From Acidiferrobacter thiooxydans (GTDB lineage: Bacteria > Pseudomonadota > Gammaproteobacteria > Acidiferrobacterales > Acidiferrobacteraceae): a stretch of 64,000 bases of DNA. The stretch covers positions 1,142,501 to 1,206,500 of the forward strand of contig NZ_PSYR01000001.1 of the NCBI RefSeq assembly GCF_003333315.1. The letters are read 5' to 3'. Shown here in pieces: positions 56,202 through 64,000 of this stretch; the first letter of the stretch is position 1, and every line of letters begins with the position of its first letter. A program made the position numbers and the translations under genes. A model generated the notes under the pieces. That model was given only the letters and a program-made list of their open reading frames with translations, was not told the origin of the DNA and did no database searches.

Positions 56202-56970
56202 CCGTTTGCGCGGAAAATCCCGGCATCATTGGGGCCGTATCGCCCGTCAGGCCGGGAGGGATAGCGCGGCGGCGTAAGCCGCCCCTGTTCCCGCATCTCC
56301 TTTGTCTGGTGCTATCTTGGGCCACGAATATCCATAGCCGTCCGCCCGTGGGATCCGGGTGCCGAAGCGGTGATGGATGCCTTGAACCGATCATGGGGGA
56401 CAACGATAGACGCAAAGATACCGTTTTGTCGTCCCGTATTATGGAGGGGTCCGGCGCGCGGCGATCTCGCCATGGGAAGAACCCGGGTACGGTCTAAGAC
56501 AAGGGGCTTTGCCACGGCAGGAATGGGCCCAAGAACAGGTGTTCGTGAATGCCGGGCCTTGGGGGCGCAGGCGCGCAGGTCTGGGGCTGGCACCATCCCA
56601 GGTAGCCGCCGGCTGCGGGCCATTGGGGTGGCGTCTATTTACCGACTATTCGAATATGGTGTACGGGTATCGGTATGCCCTGGCGGTGCGGTCGCGAGCC
56701 GAGCCTGCTCAGTCGTATGCCCGACCGGTCTGCGGGCCGGAAACGGGGGCTTGCGCTCTCGTGCCCCCCTGAGGATGGACTTCTAGGAAAAACCATACGA
56801 CAACTATGCTGACACAGGGGGTACGCACGGACCTTGCAATACGCCGACGATGGCTAAGAGGCGGGGTGAGGATCGCAGCGGGCGGGGTGATTACGACCCG
56901 TGCCGGTCAGGCCGCCGGGTGACATTGGGGTGGGAGAGGATACAAAACGGCAGCCCTGCCCGCGCGGCGC
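56202..56970. other. gene-poor stretch
   Basis: About 770 bases between the beta-barrel gene and the ABC exporter genes. Frames present are short and not protein-like; no repeats or RNA genes were seen. Confidence 0.4.
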
Positions 56971-57750
56971 CTATTTTCCTCGCGTCTCGGGGGGATGAAC
57001 CAGGCGCACGTTCGGGGTAGCCGCAGGCCTTGCGTCCTTGTGCGTTATGCGCCCCTCCTCGATCACCCGGCCCTTGTCCAGGCGGATATAGTAGTCGCAG
57101 AACTTGTTCACTTGGTCGGGGCTATGGGAGACGAGCAACAAGGTCATGCCGTTGCGGCGCAGCTCGGCAATTTTGGCGAGGCACTTTTCCTGAAAGGCCT
57201 GGTCGCCGACGGACAGTATCTCGTCGGCCAGCACGATGTCGGGCTCCAGGTGCACCGCGACCGCAAAGCCCAGCCGCATCTGCATCCCCGAGGAGTAATG
57301 CTTGAGCGGGGAGTCGATAAACCGCGAGAGTTCGGCGAACTCGACGATGGCCTCGAGGCGCTTGCGGACCTCGCGGTTCCGAAAGCCGTAGAGGCTCGCA
57401 TTCAGAAAGACGTTCTCGTACCCCGTCAGTTCGGGGTTGAATCCCACACCGAGCTGAATGAGCGGCGCCACCCGCCCACGGGCGATGACATGCCCCGATG
57501 TGGGCGTCAGGATATTCGCGATCACCTGCAGGAGCGTGCTCTTCCCCGAGCCGTTATGACCCAAAAGCCCCAGGCTCTGACCTTGTCCGACATCGAAGCT
57601 CACGTCCGTCAGGGCTTGAAACCGTTCTCGCTGCTGGCGCTTGTCGGCGTGGAAGAGCCCGAGAAAGCGGGTCTTCAACGCCATGGCGCGGTTGTGATAG
57701 AGCGTGAACTCCTTGGAGACGTGGCTTACGGAGAGGGCCGGTGCGCTCAT
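56971..57750 (-). CDS. polysaccharide ABC exporter, ATP-binding subunit (Wzt/KpsT-like)
   Basis: This 259-residue ATPase has Walker A LLGHNGSGKSTLLQ, the Q-loop region LIQLGVGFNPELTGYENVFLN typical of Wzt/TagH, signature YSSGMQMRLGFAVA, Walker B DIVLADEILSVGD and the H-loop VSHSP. It lacks the long C-terminal carbohydrate-binding domain found in many Wzt proteins. With the permease encoded just upstream (overlap or 2-base gap) it drives export of lipid-linked O-antigen or capsule. The ATG at 57750 is chosen; the upstream in-frame extension lies inside the permease gene. Confidence 0.92.
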   Translation of the reverse strand: MSAPALSVSHVSKEFTLYHNRAMALKTRFLGLFHADKRQQRERFQALTDVSFDVGQGQSLGLLGHNGSGKSTLLQVIANILTPTSGHVIARGRVAPLIQLGVGFNPELTGYENVFLNASLYGFRNREVRKRLEAIVEFAELSRFIDSPLKHYSSGMQMRLGFAVAVHLEPDIVLADEILSVGDQAFQEKCLAKIAELRRNGMTLLLVSHSPDQVNKFCDYYIRLDKGRVIEEGRITHKDARPAATPNVRLVHPPETRGK

Positions 57751-57752
57751 GC

Positions 57753-58544
57753 CTAGAGAAGCTCGATCAGCTGGGCGGCCTTCGCCCGAAACAGCGACAT
57801 GCCCACGGTGGCGGTCATGGTCGCGAACACCGCCATCAGGCCCCATGTCGAGGGCGAGGGAATGCGGCCACTGTAGAGCAGGTCATGAAAGGCCGTGAAG
57901 AAATAGGTCAGTGGGTTCAAGGCAATGATGTCCCGGAAGATGTGGGAGTGGATCATGCTGACATCGAAGGTGATGGGGGTGACCCAGAAGAGGAACATCA
58001 GCAGAATCTCGATCAGATGCTTCAGGTCGCGGAATTCCACGTGCAGCACCGAGAACACGAGCGCGATACCCCAGCTAAAGATAATGAACAGGGCCAGCGC
58101 GAAGGGATAGAGCAGCATGTCCCAGTGATACACACCCCCGATCAGGGGGAACACTGCGAACAGGACCAGGAACGCCGCAATCGACAACACTAGGCTAAAG
58201 AGGACATTGGCGGTGGGCACCAAAATCCGCGGGAAATAGATCTTCTGCAGGAAACTTGACGCCCCTGTTAGGCTCTCGCAGCCCTGCAGGACCGCCTGGC
58301 TAAAGAGGTTATAGCTCACCACCCCGATAAAAATGTAGAGCACGTAATCCTTGATGTTGGACCGGAACACATGCGTAAAAATCACATCATAGAGGATAAT
58401 CAGGGCAAGCGGATTGCCGAGCGACCAGGCAAACCCCAAGGCCGCGCCCTGGTAACGCACCCGGAAGTCCTTACGGATGAGGTTGTAGACCATGTCGCGG
58501 TATACCCACAACCGGCGAGCATGGGCAGCGAGTTGATTCAACAC
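57753..58544 (-). CDS. polysaccharide ABC exporter, membrane subunit (Wzm-like)
   Basis: This protein of about 263 residues is an ABC-2 type permease with six transmembrane helices. It has the N-terminal IRKDFRVRYQGAALGFAWSLGNPL motif of the Wzm/TagG/KpsM family and FLFWVTPITFDVSMI and ALNPLTYFFTAFHDLLYSG near the end. A GTG at 58544 with AAGGGG seven bases before it is preferred; the frame extends to an ATG at 58661 with an Arg/Cys-rich tail that is not family-like. It is paired with the ATPase gene that follows. Confidence 0.9.
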   Translation of the reverse strand: MLNQLAAHARRLWVYRDMVYNLIRKDFRVRYQGAALGFAWSLGNPLALIILYDVIFTHVFRSNIKDYVLYIFIGVVSYNLFSQAVLQGCESLTGASSFLQKIYFPRILVPTANVLFSLVLSIAAFLVLFAVFPLIGGVYHWDMLLYPFALALFIIFSWGIALVFSVLHVEFRDLKHLIEILLMFLFWVTPITFDVSMIHSHIFRDIIALNPLTYFFTAFHDLLYSGRIPSPSTWGLMAVFATMTATVGMSLFRAKAAQLIELL

Positions 58545-59053
58545 CAGAGGCCCCTTGACACCCAAATATAGACAGCACGCATCGATATTTCCCGGCAGGC
58601 GCCCGTCCCTCGTGCCTGTTTCCCGACACGCCCGCCGTGCCCCGAAGCCCTGTGTACTCATGCCGGGCGCCCCGGAACAATCAAAAATCCCTGCAATGCA
58701 CCCCGTACCTTATCACGAAACAGGGTAGCGCATGAAACGGTCGCGACGGGGCCGGTTCTCGGCCCGATGGCCGGGCTTCGGTCCTTCCGGCCCGTTCCGA
58801 TAGTCCCCGGCCTTTGGGCACCCAAGCGCGGGGTGGCCCGGCAATCACCGGGGTCCGGGATCTTCGCCAGCGCGCTATATTCGCAGATTGGCCGCAGGCG
58901 GTGTATCCGCGTATTGGCACCGGGGTGCTTGGGTCGTCCACCCAAACCGTTTTGCATTCCGGGCAGGCCCGCCGGCCGGCGAGAGAGGCGTACGCGCTCA
59001 GGGACCATCGCATGATGGGGCATGGGCCTCATGCGGGCGGGGAGGGCTAAGGG
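58545..59053. other. intergenic region before the ImmA/IrrE-like gene
   Basis: About 510 bases of divergent spacer between the ABC exporter and the next gene. It has no credible frame or RNA feature; promoters for both sides are expected but not identifiable with confidence. Confidence 0.3.
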
Positions 59054-60706
59054 ATGGGACGGGGATCGCGACCGGCGTGGCGATTGCGGCTTTCATGGGC
59101 CCGGCCGCTGGGGCGGCTCGTCCGTCGGCTGGGGCAGTTCGTAGGCAAGCAATGGCATCAGAGCGCCTGGGTCGCCGAGGGGCGGTTTCTGGTGGAGGGG
59201 ATCCTGTGGGATGTGGCGCGCCGATGGCCGAGGTTGGGCGCGCGTAACCGTAGGCGACGCGTCGGGTCCGGTGACGAGGGACCGGTCCGCAGGCTTTCGG
59301 CCCTGCGCTTTGAGCTTGCCTGGGTGCCGATGGCGCATGCCCAGGGGCTCGAGATCGCGCACACCGCCACGCGGCTCGGTGTCCATGTCGGGACTGAGAA
59401 TCTCACCCGTAACCAGACGGTCTGGTCGGATGCGATCCACGAGTCGGTGCTGGTATCGGCCTATCCGCTTGCCCTGTGGCTTGCCTCCTCGTGGTGGCGA
59501 CTCCACTGGGAGCCGCTTCTGGCGCCGGGGGCCCATGTGACCCTCGAATGGCGCAAGGCCCATGAGATGGAGTCGGCAGGGTTTGGCTTCGTGTGGCCGC
59601 GGGTGCTGTTCGCCTCCGACGGCGAGGCGATGCAGATCTGGGCGGTGGCGGCGCGCTCGCGCAGCAAGAACCGCAAGGCGGTGCGCTATCTTACCGGGAC
59701 CGAGGGTCCGGTGTCGGTGCCGCTTACGGACTTTACGCAGGGGGTGGATGATTTTATGGCGGCGACCGTGTGGCGGCTCAAGGTGCGTACGCGCCTCTAT
59801 GGCGACAGCACCTTGAGAACGCTGTGGGATGATCTGCGCGGGGATAGGGCGGATCCTAGGCGCGCGCAATGGCGCCGCTGCGAGGCGGAGCTCGGATTCC
59901 CCATCGGCCAGTGTCCCAATGGCCTCATGGACAAGGCCCTGGCCCTTCAGGATGTCATGGGTCCGGCGGTCTCGGAGTTGCTGCCAGTCTATGGCAAGGC
60001 CGCAGGGCTTGCCTTCGTGCCACTCGAGGCGCTGTCGGGTACACCGGGGATCGCGGGGCGACCCATGGACCCCAGGGCCCCAAAGACGCGCACGGCCCCG
60101 CAGGGGGCCTCGTGGGCGCAGGCTGCGCTTATGGCCCATGAGGTGCGCGCGGCCATCGGGCTGGCGGCGGGTCCTCTGGAGGATAAGGTCTTATACGACC
60201 TCTTGGGGGTCCCGAAAGACACAAAGCCGCATGCGACCCTTGGGCCCGCCGCCCGGGCGGCGGTCGCGATCCCAGGGATCCGCGATGAATACCGCATCCT
60301 GATTCGCGAGGGCGACCGGCCCACCCAGCGCTTCGCATGGGCGCGGCTCTTTGCGGACTTTCTGTTGCCGGAGGCGGCGCGCGGCCCCTGGCTTGCCAGC
60401 ACCGACCTCATGACCTGGCGCCAGAAGTACCAGCGGGCCTTGGCCGCCGAACTCCTGTGCCCCATAGAGGCCTTGAAGGCCTACCTGAACGGCAACACCT
60501 CGCCTGCCGGCGTCGATCTCGCCGCCCGGGATTTCGGGGTCCCGATCGAGATCGTGGAGGCGGTGCTTTCCTATAACGGCATCTTGTCCTCGCGGGTCCG
60601 GTTCGGGGAACCCAAGACCGGCTTTCCCTACTATCAGGGCCGCTTCGCCTCCGAGTTTGCCTGGCTTCCGGGCGGTAAGGGCGTGGCCACCTTCCGAAAA
60701 ATGTAA
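59054..60706 (+). CDS. uncharacterised protein with ImmA/IrrE-like C-terminus
   Basis: This 550-residue soluble protein has an N-terminal basic stretch and a middle LASSWWRLHWEP and GFGFVWPRVLFASDG pattern that I recall from a widespread uncharacterised bacterial family. The C-terminus (about 420-515: RFAWARLFADFLL, TWRQKYQRALAAELLCPIEA, ARDFGVPIEIVEAVLSYNGIL) matches the part of ImmA/IrrE-like peptidases after the active site. The expected HExxH zinc motif is not visible, so it may be inactive or bind without cutting. GGAGGGC precedes the ATG. Family members often lie in defence or mobile regions. Confidence 0.65.
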   Translation: MGRGSRPAWRLRLSWARPLGRLVRRLGQFVGKQWHQSAWVAEGRFLVEGILWDVARRWPRLGARNRRRRVGSGDEGPVRRLSALRFELAWVPMAHAQGLEIAHTATRLGVHVGTENLTRNQTVWSDAIHESVLVSAYPLALWLASSWWRLHWEPLLAPGAHVTLEWRKAHEMESAGFGFVWPRVLFASDGEAMQIWAVAARSRSKNRKAVRYLTGTEGPVSVPLTDFTQGVDDFMAATVWRLKVRTRLYGDSTLRTLWDDLRGDRADPRRAQWRRCEAELGFPIGQCPNGLMDKALALQDVMGPAVSELLPVYGKAAGLAFVPLEALSGTPGIAGRPMDPRAPKTRTAPQGASWAQAALMAHEVRAAIGLAAGPLEDKVLYDLLGVPKDTKPHATLGPAARAAVAIPGIRDEYRILIREGDRPTQRFAWARLFADFLLPEAARGPWLASTDLMTWRQKYQRALAAELLCPIEALKAYLNGNTSPAGVDLAARDFGVPIEIVEAVLSYNGILSSRVRFGEPKTGFPYYQGRFASEFAWLPGGKGVATFRKM

Positions 60707-61499
60707 CCGAAGGCGACGTTCGCGCGTCTCATGAAAGGCTTAGAACGGGATGGGCGACAGCAGCGCCTTCGCCGGGCACGTCTGCGAGAGAGCGAGATGC
60801 ATGTCGTCAGATCTTGGTCGCTTAAAAAAAGACGACCTGACGCCTAAGGTCGACAAACTGTCCCTTTACCGCTCGTGATGGCCGCGCTAATCGGTATAGA
60901 ATGCCAAGCATGGTCCAGTGCGCTGGCAAGGCATGCGCCAGGGATAGGCAACATTGAGAGGAACAGGGCAGACGCGCCGAGCGCCCTATGCCCGTGACCA
61001 GGAGTCGGATTTGGGGAGGTCGCCGTGCCGCGGGTTTGGATGATCGCATTGTTTCCGATTGATCAAGGGTGATACGTCTTTTTCGCGGTGACTCCGGAAG
61101 GCTCCGGCCGGGTGTGCGGCATGACGGCACATTTGGGCTGATTTCCAAGAGCAGGAAGAGGGCGCAGGGTGGTTTGTTTGCGCAGCCTTTTGCATACCGA
61201 GGCACGTTTCCTCGTGCTGTTGGTAGTGGCGGCAGGCCAAGCTGCCGTCACGGGGCTGTGTGGATGGGCTTGAACTGGACGGGTTTTTGTGGAAAGGCAG
61301 TGTTTAGCAGAACCCGTGCGCCGATGTCTGCGAGGGGCATATAGATTGTAGGCACAGAGCGGGAGTGCCGCCGTCCGGCCAATTGCTGAATAGCCTAGGT
61401 GGGCGGGCGCGATTTCGCTGGTGCGTAAGGGCGGTTCGACGGCACCTTTGGCGGATGCCCTGGCGGGATCGCTGGGGTGGCAGGCAAGGAGAAGGGGAT
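60707..61499. other. gene-poor stretch
   Basis: About 790 bases. No frame has a credible start with protein-like composition on either strand. Nothing else was recognised. Confidence 0.4.
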
Positions 61500-62702
61500 T
61501 TGCGCATCTTACATTTTGGTCGCTTTTACAATGATAGCTTTGGTGGCCTGGAGCGACATGTGGATGCGTTATTGCGGGGCCTTAAGTCGCATTGTGAAGC
61601 AGATAATCTGGTGGCACACGATCATTGGGCGCGTACCGTTATCTCAACCGGTAGCTATACGGTCTACAAGACGCCATCGCTCGGGAAAGTGGCGGGTACC
61701 GCCCTCTGTCCGACAATGCCATGGCTCGCCCGCGCGCTACATAGGGAGCGCGGTTATGATCTCGTTCACTTGCACCTCCCGGACCCCATGGCGCATCTCG
61801 CGGCGGCATTTTTGCCTGGGTCCGTAAAGCGCGTTATTACATGGCACAGCGATATTGTGCGCCAAAAGCGGCTCCTGAAACTCTATAGGCCCTTTCTGGG
61901 CGCCCTACTCAATCGGGCGGACGCGATCATTGTCCCAACGCCCGCCCATATCTCGTCGTCATCCCAACTCGGGGTGTGTCGAAGACCGGAACGTTACCAT
62001 GTGGTGCCGTTTGGCATTGAGTATGGAGTGTTCGATAAGGCCGCGCAGCAACATCAGAGGATTGCGGATCTCAAGGCGAGTTTGGGGGGCGACAAGGTGC
62101 CCGTGCTCTTTGCTGTCGGTCGGCACGTGTATTACAAAGGTTTCGAGTATCTCATTCGGGCGATGATCCATGTGCCTCAGGGAATTTTGGTGGTCGGCGG
62201 GGATGGGCCGCTTACGTCGGATCTTAGGGCGATGAGTACATCTTTAGGGCTCGGGGCGCGAGTCCGTTTCGTTGGGCGGATCCCCGATGCAGAGCTCCCT
62301 TTCTACTATCACGCCTGTGATGCCTTCTGTATGCCCTCGGTGGCCCCGGCCGAGGCCTTTGGACTTGTGCAGCTCGAGGCCATGGCCTGTGGCAAACCTG
62401 TCGTTTGCTGCGAGCTGCATAACGGAGTCACGTATGTCAATCGCGACGGGGAAACCGGACTGGTTGTACCGCCTCGGGACCCGCAAGCTTTGGCAGCCGC
62501 CATCAATAAGCTGCTCGGTAATCCAGCTCTCCGGCAACGCTTGGGAGAACGAGGACGCAACCGTGCCCGGACCGAGTTTTCATTGGACGCGATGGTAGCC
62601 GGCACGCTCGCGGTGTACGAAAGGGTGCTGGGAAGGGATGCCGAGGCATGGACGCATGCGCGCCCAGAAGATGACCGTGCTCAGGTAGCCGCGCGGCAAT
62701 AG
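61500..62702 (+). CDS. glycosyltransferase family 4
   Basis: This protein of about 400 residues is a GT-B fold enzyme. The N-terminal acceptor domain begins LRILHFGRFYNDSFGGLERHV. The C-terminal donor domain has LFAVGRHVYYKGFEYLIRAM, VRFVGRIPDAELPFYYHACD and the retaining-enzyme signature SVAPAEAFGLVQLEAMACGKP with the catalytic Glu pair. It probably adds a hexose to a surface glycan. AAGGAGAAGGGG lies directly before a TTG at 61500, which gives the family-typical start; in-frame ATG codons at 61365 and 61455 would add an Arg/Trp-rich tail. Confidence 0.88.
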   Translation: MRILHFGRFYNDSFGGLERHVDALLRGLKSHCEADNLVAHDHWARTVISTGSYTVYKTPSLGKVAGTALCPTMPWLARALHRERGYDLVHLHLPDPMAHLAAAFLPGSVKRVITWHSDIVRQKRLLKLYRPFLGALLNRADAIIVPTPAHISSSSQLGVCRRPERYHVVPFGIEYGVFDKAAQQHQRIADLKASLGGDKVPVLFAVGRHVYYKGFEYLIRAMIHVPQGILVVGGDGPLTSDLRAMSTSLGLGARVRFVGRIPDAELPFYYHACDAFCMPSVAPAEAFGLVQLEAMACGKPVVCCELHNGVTYVNRDGETGLVVPPRDPQALAAAINKLLGNPALRQRLGERGRNRARTEFSLDAMVAGTLAVYERVLGRDAEAWTHARPEDDRAQVAARQ

Positions 62703-63499
62703 CCGTGAATAATGAGGGCCGGTCTTCACTCTGTTGCGTCTGCCGACGATGATAGAGAGGGACCATGTTACAGACTACGAGTTGATAGGTTAATGGATAT
62801 CAGCGGTGGTGGAGTTGATGGGTGAATAAGCGCTGACGAAGGACGGGATCCATTGGGAGGGCGAGATAACGTGATCGAAGGCGTGGGGGATGCGTCCTTA
62901 GCTGGATGTGAGGCAGAGGAGCGTCCTCGTCTGCGTTGGGCTTGCTATGGTGATGTCACGTTTTGCCCAGCATGTGTATTGCGCATGGCCAGATGAGCTG
63001 AATCCAGCTGAGCTTCGCGTCCTGTAACCGTAAGAGATCAAGCGAGTGACAGGCGTGGGGGTGGCAATGGGGTGGCGAGACGCAATCGGTTTGGGTTCTA
63101 GGATGCTCCCTATTTAGGCCTATTGGGTGGCAAGCCTCCGGAGATTCTCCTGGTGGGTGGGGGGGCCACGGGCCCCACCGGTGCTCCACTTGGATGAGCG
63201 GTCTCTGGAGCGATGGGCTGTGGGCGCTGGTTAGGACCCTATTCGGCACTCTTTTAGGTGAGGGGTTACTGCGGGGACCCCGAAAGCGATCACTGACCCT
63301 TGGCCCCTAACCGGCGGCGGGGCTGGCGATGGGGCTATGGGGGGGTTGTGTCTTGACCCCCTGGTCGGCCAGATAGAGGGAATGAACGGGAGAGGGTGAG
63401 GTTTAATATGGGATTGCAGCGCTACCAAAAAAGAAGGGTCATTCGCGGCGGGATCGGTGAGCCTAGCCCGTCAATTTCCCTTGTTAAGATAGTCGCCTG
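62703..63499. other. intergenic region between two glycosyltransferases
   Basis: About 800 bases without a supported gene. Base composition is somewhat less GC-rich than the surroundings and short G-runs are common (63150-63180, 63330-63345). No RNA or repeat was recognised. Confidence 0.35.
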
Positions 63500-64000
63500 A
63501 TGCCACTTATTGTTGCGGTAGATGCGACGGGCCTCGGCCGCGTTAAGACCGGCACCGCGGTCTACGTTTTGGAAATCCTGCGGATATGGAATGAGGATAA
63601 GCATCTCACGGCCCATTTCCATGTCTTCGTAAGCCCAAAAACCAAGCACTATTTCGATGAACTGAGTCTTGATAGCCGCTTTGAGTATCATTTTGCGCCC
63701 GATGGCCGGGGCGTTCGCAGCCTATGGCAGCATCTGGTTTTGCCGTTCGCGGTGGCCCGTGTTCGCTGCGATGTGCATTGGGGCGCGACATTTGTCGTGC
63801 CCGTGTTGTCGCGTTGTCCGTGTGTCGTGACCGTGCATGATATGACCTTCCAAACCCTACCTGCTGTTCACGAGCGGGTGAAGCGCTGGTATTTTGGTAC
63901 CGTGATCGGCTGGTCGCTCGCGAAGGCGCGCGTCGCGCTTGCGATCTCTGAGACGACGAAGGCCGACATTGCGCGCCTATACCCCGCTATTGCGCAGAAG
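63500..64000 (+). CDS. glycosyltransferase family 4 (partial, cut by window end)
   Basis: An open frame of 167 codons from the ATG at 63500 runs off the right edge. It starts LIVAVDATGLGRVKTGTAVYVLEIL, the Gly-rich N-terminal strand-helix of GT4 mannosyl- or glucosyltransferases, and continues through CDVHWGATFVVPVLSRCP and VVTVHDMTFQTLPAVHE, the V-H-D motif region of that family, to ISETTKADIARLYP. The donor-binding domain lies outside the window. It would act in the same surface-glycan pathway as the GT4 before it. Confidence 0.8.
   Translation, partial: MPLIVAVDATGLGRVKTGTAVYVLEILRIWNEDKHLTAHFHVFVSPKTKHYFDELSLDSRFEYHFAPDGRGVRSLWQHLVLPFAVARVRCDVHWGATFVVPVLSRCPCVVTVHDMTFQTLPAVHERVKRWYFGTVIGWSLAKARVALAISETTKADIARLYPAIAQK

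Overview
This 64 kb window is GC-rich chromosomal DNA from a gammaproteobacterium. The eno-ftsB pair, the sdhCDAB-sdhE order, ygfZ, serS and the surface-polysaccharide genes are gammaproteobacterial in character. The high GC, the NRAMP-like transporter and the general gene style would fit an acidophilic chemolithotroph of the Acidiferrobacter type. That placement is inference only; no 16S gene is present.

Layout. 1-1.5 kb: end of enolase, ftsB and convergent ygfZ. 1.5-3.1 kb: an IS110/IS1111-type element lying in the divergent ygfZ/sdhC promoter region. 3.1-6.6 kb: succinate dehydrogenase operon sdhCDAB-sdhE. 6.6-8.4 kb: a solitary HEARO-type element with an upstream structured omegaRNA and an intact iscB RNA-guided nuclease gene, wedged between sdhE and serS. 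8.4-18.4 kb: serS, DoxX, tRNA-Ser(UGA), an MFS carrier, a RIO-type kinase, an orphan 387-aa protein, an unusual NRAMP-related transporter with a coupled 65-aa membrane protein, and DedA. 18.7-21.9 kb: a TonB-dependent receptor with its ribosome binding site in a hairpin, then an ISL3 transposase remnant. 22-27 kb: two glycosyltransferase genes, one a methyltransferase-GT2-GT2 fusion. 27.8-36 kb: purU, MFS, Ppx/GppA, small hypothetical genes, a zinc alcohol dehydrogenase and a pRiA4b ORF-3-like protein.

36.3-39.4 kb: a truncated tyrosine recombinase, a complete AbiEi/AbiEii toxin-antitoxin pair and a broken N-terminal piece that looks like a large STAND NTPase defence protein. Together these look like the remains of a defence island.

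39.7-54 kb: the metabolic centrepiece, a complete N-methylglutamate pathway for methylated amines on the minus strand: mgdABCD (N-methylglutamate dehydrogenase), gmaS (gamma-glutamylmethylamide synthetase) and mgsABC (N-methylglutamate synthase). Downstream follow an APC permease and a PP2C phosphatase-protein kinase fusion. A divergent XRE-cupin regulator with a perfect palindrome in its leader probably controls the set. 54.8-56.2 kb: an outer-membrane beta-barrel gene and a small ORF. 57-64 kb: a polysaccharide export and assembly region (Wzt/Wzm ABC exporter, two GT4 glycosyltransferases, the second cut by the window end), with an ImmA/IrrE-like protein between them.

The most notable items are the iscB/omegaRNA element, whose reading frame runs directly into the serS start codon; the methylamine operon and its accessory genes; and the defence remnants. 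Intergenic stretches of 0.4-1.3 kb are common, and several carry no gene that I can support.
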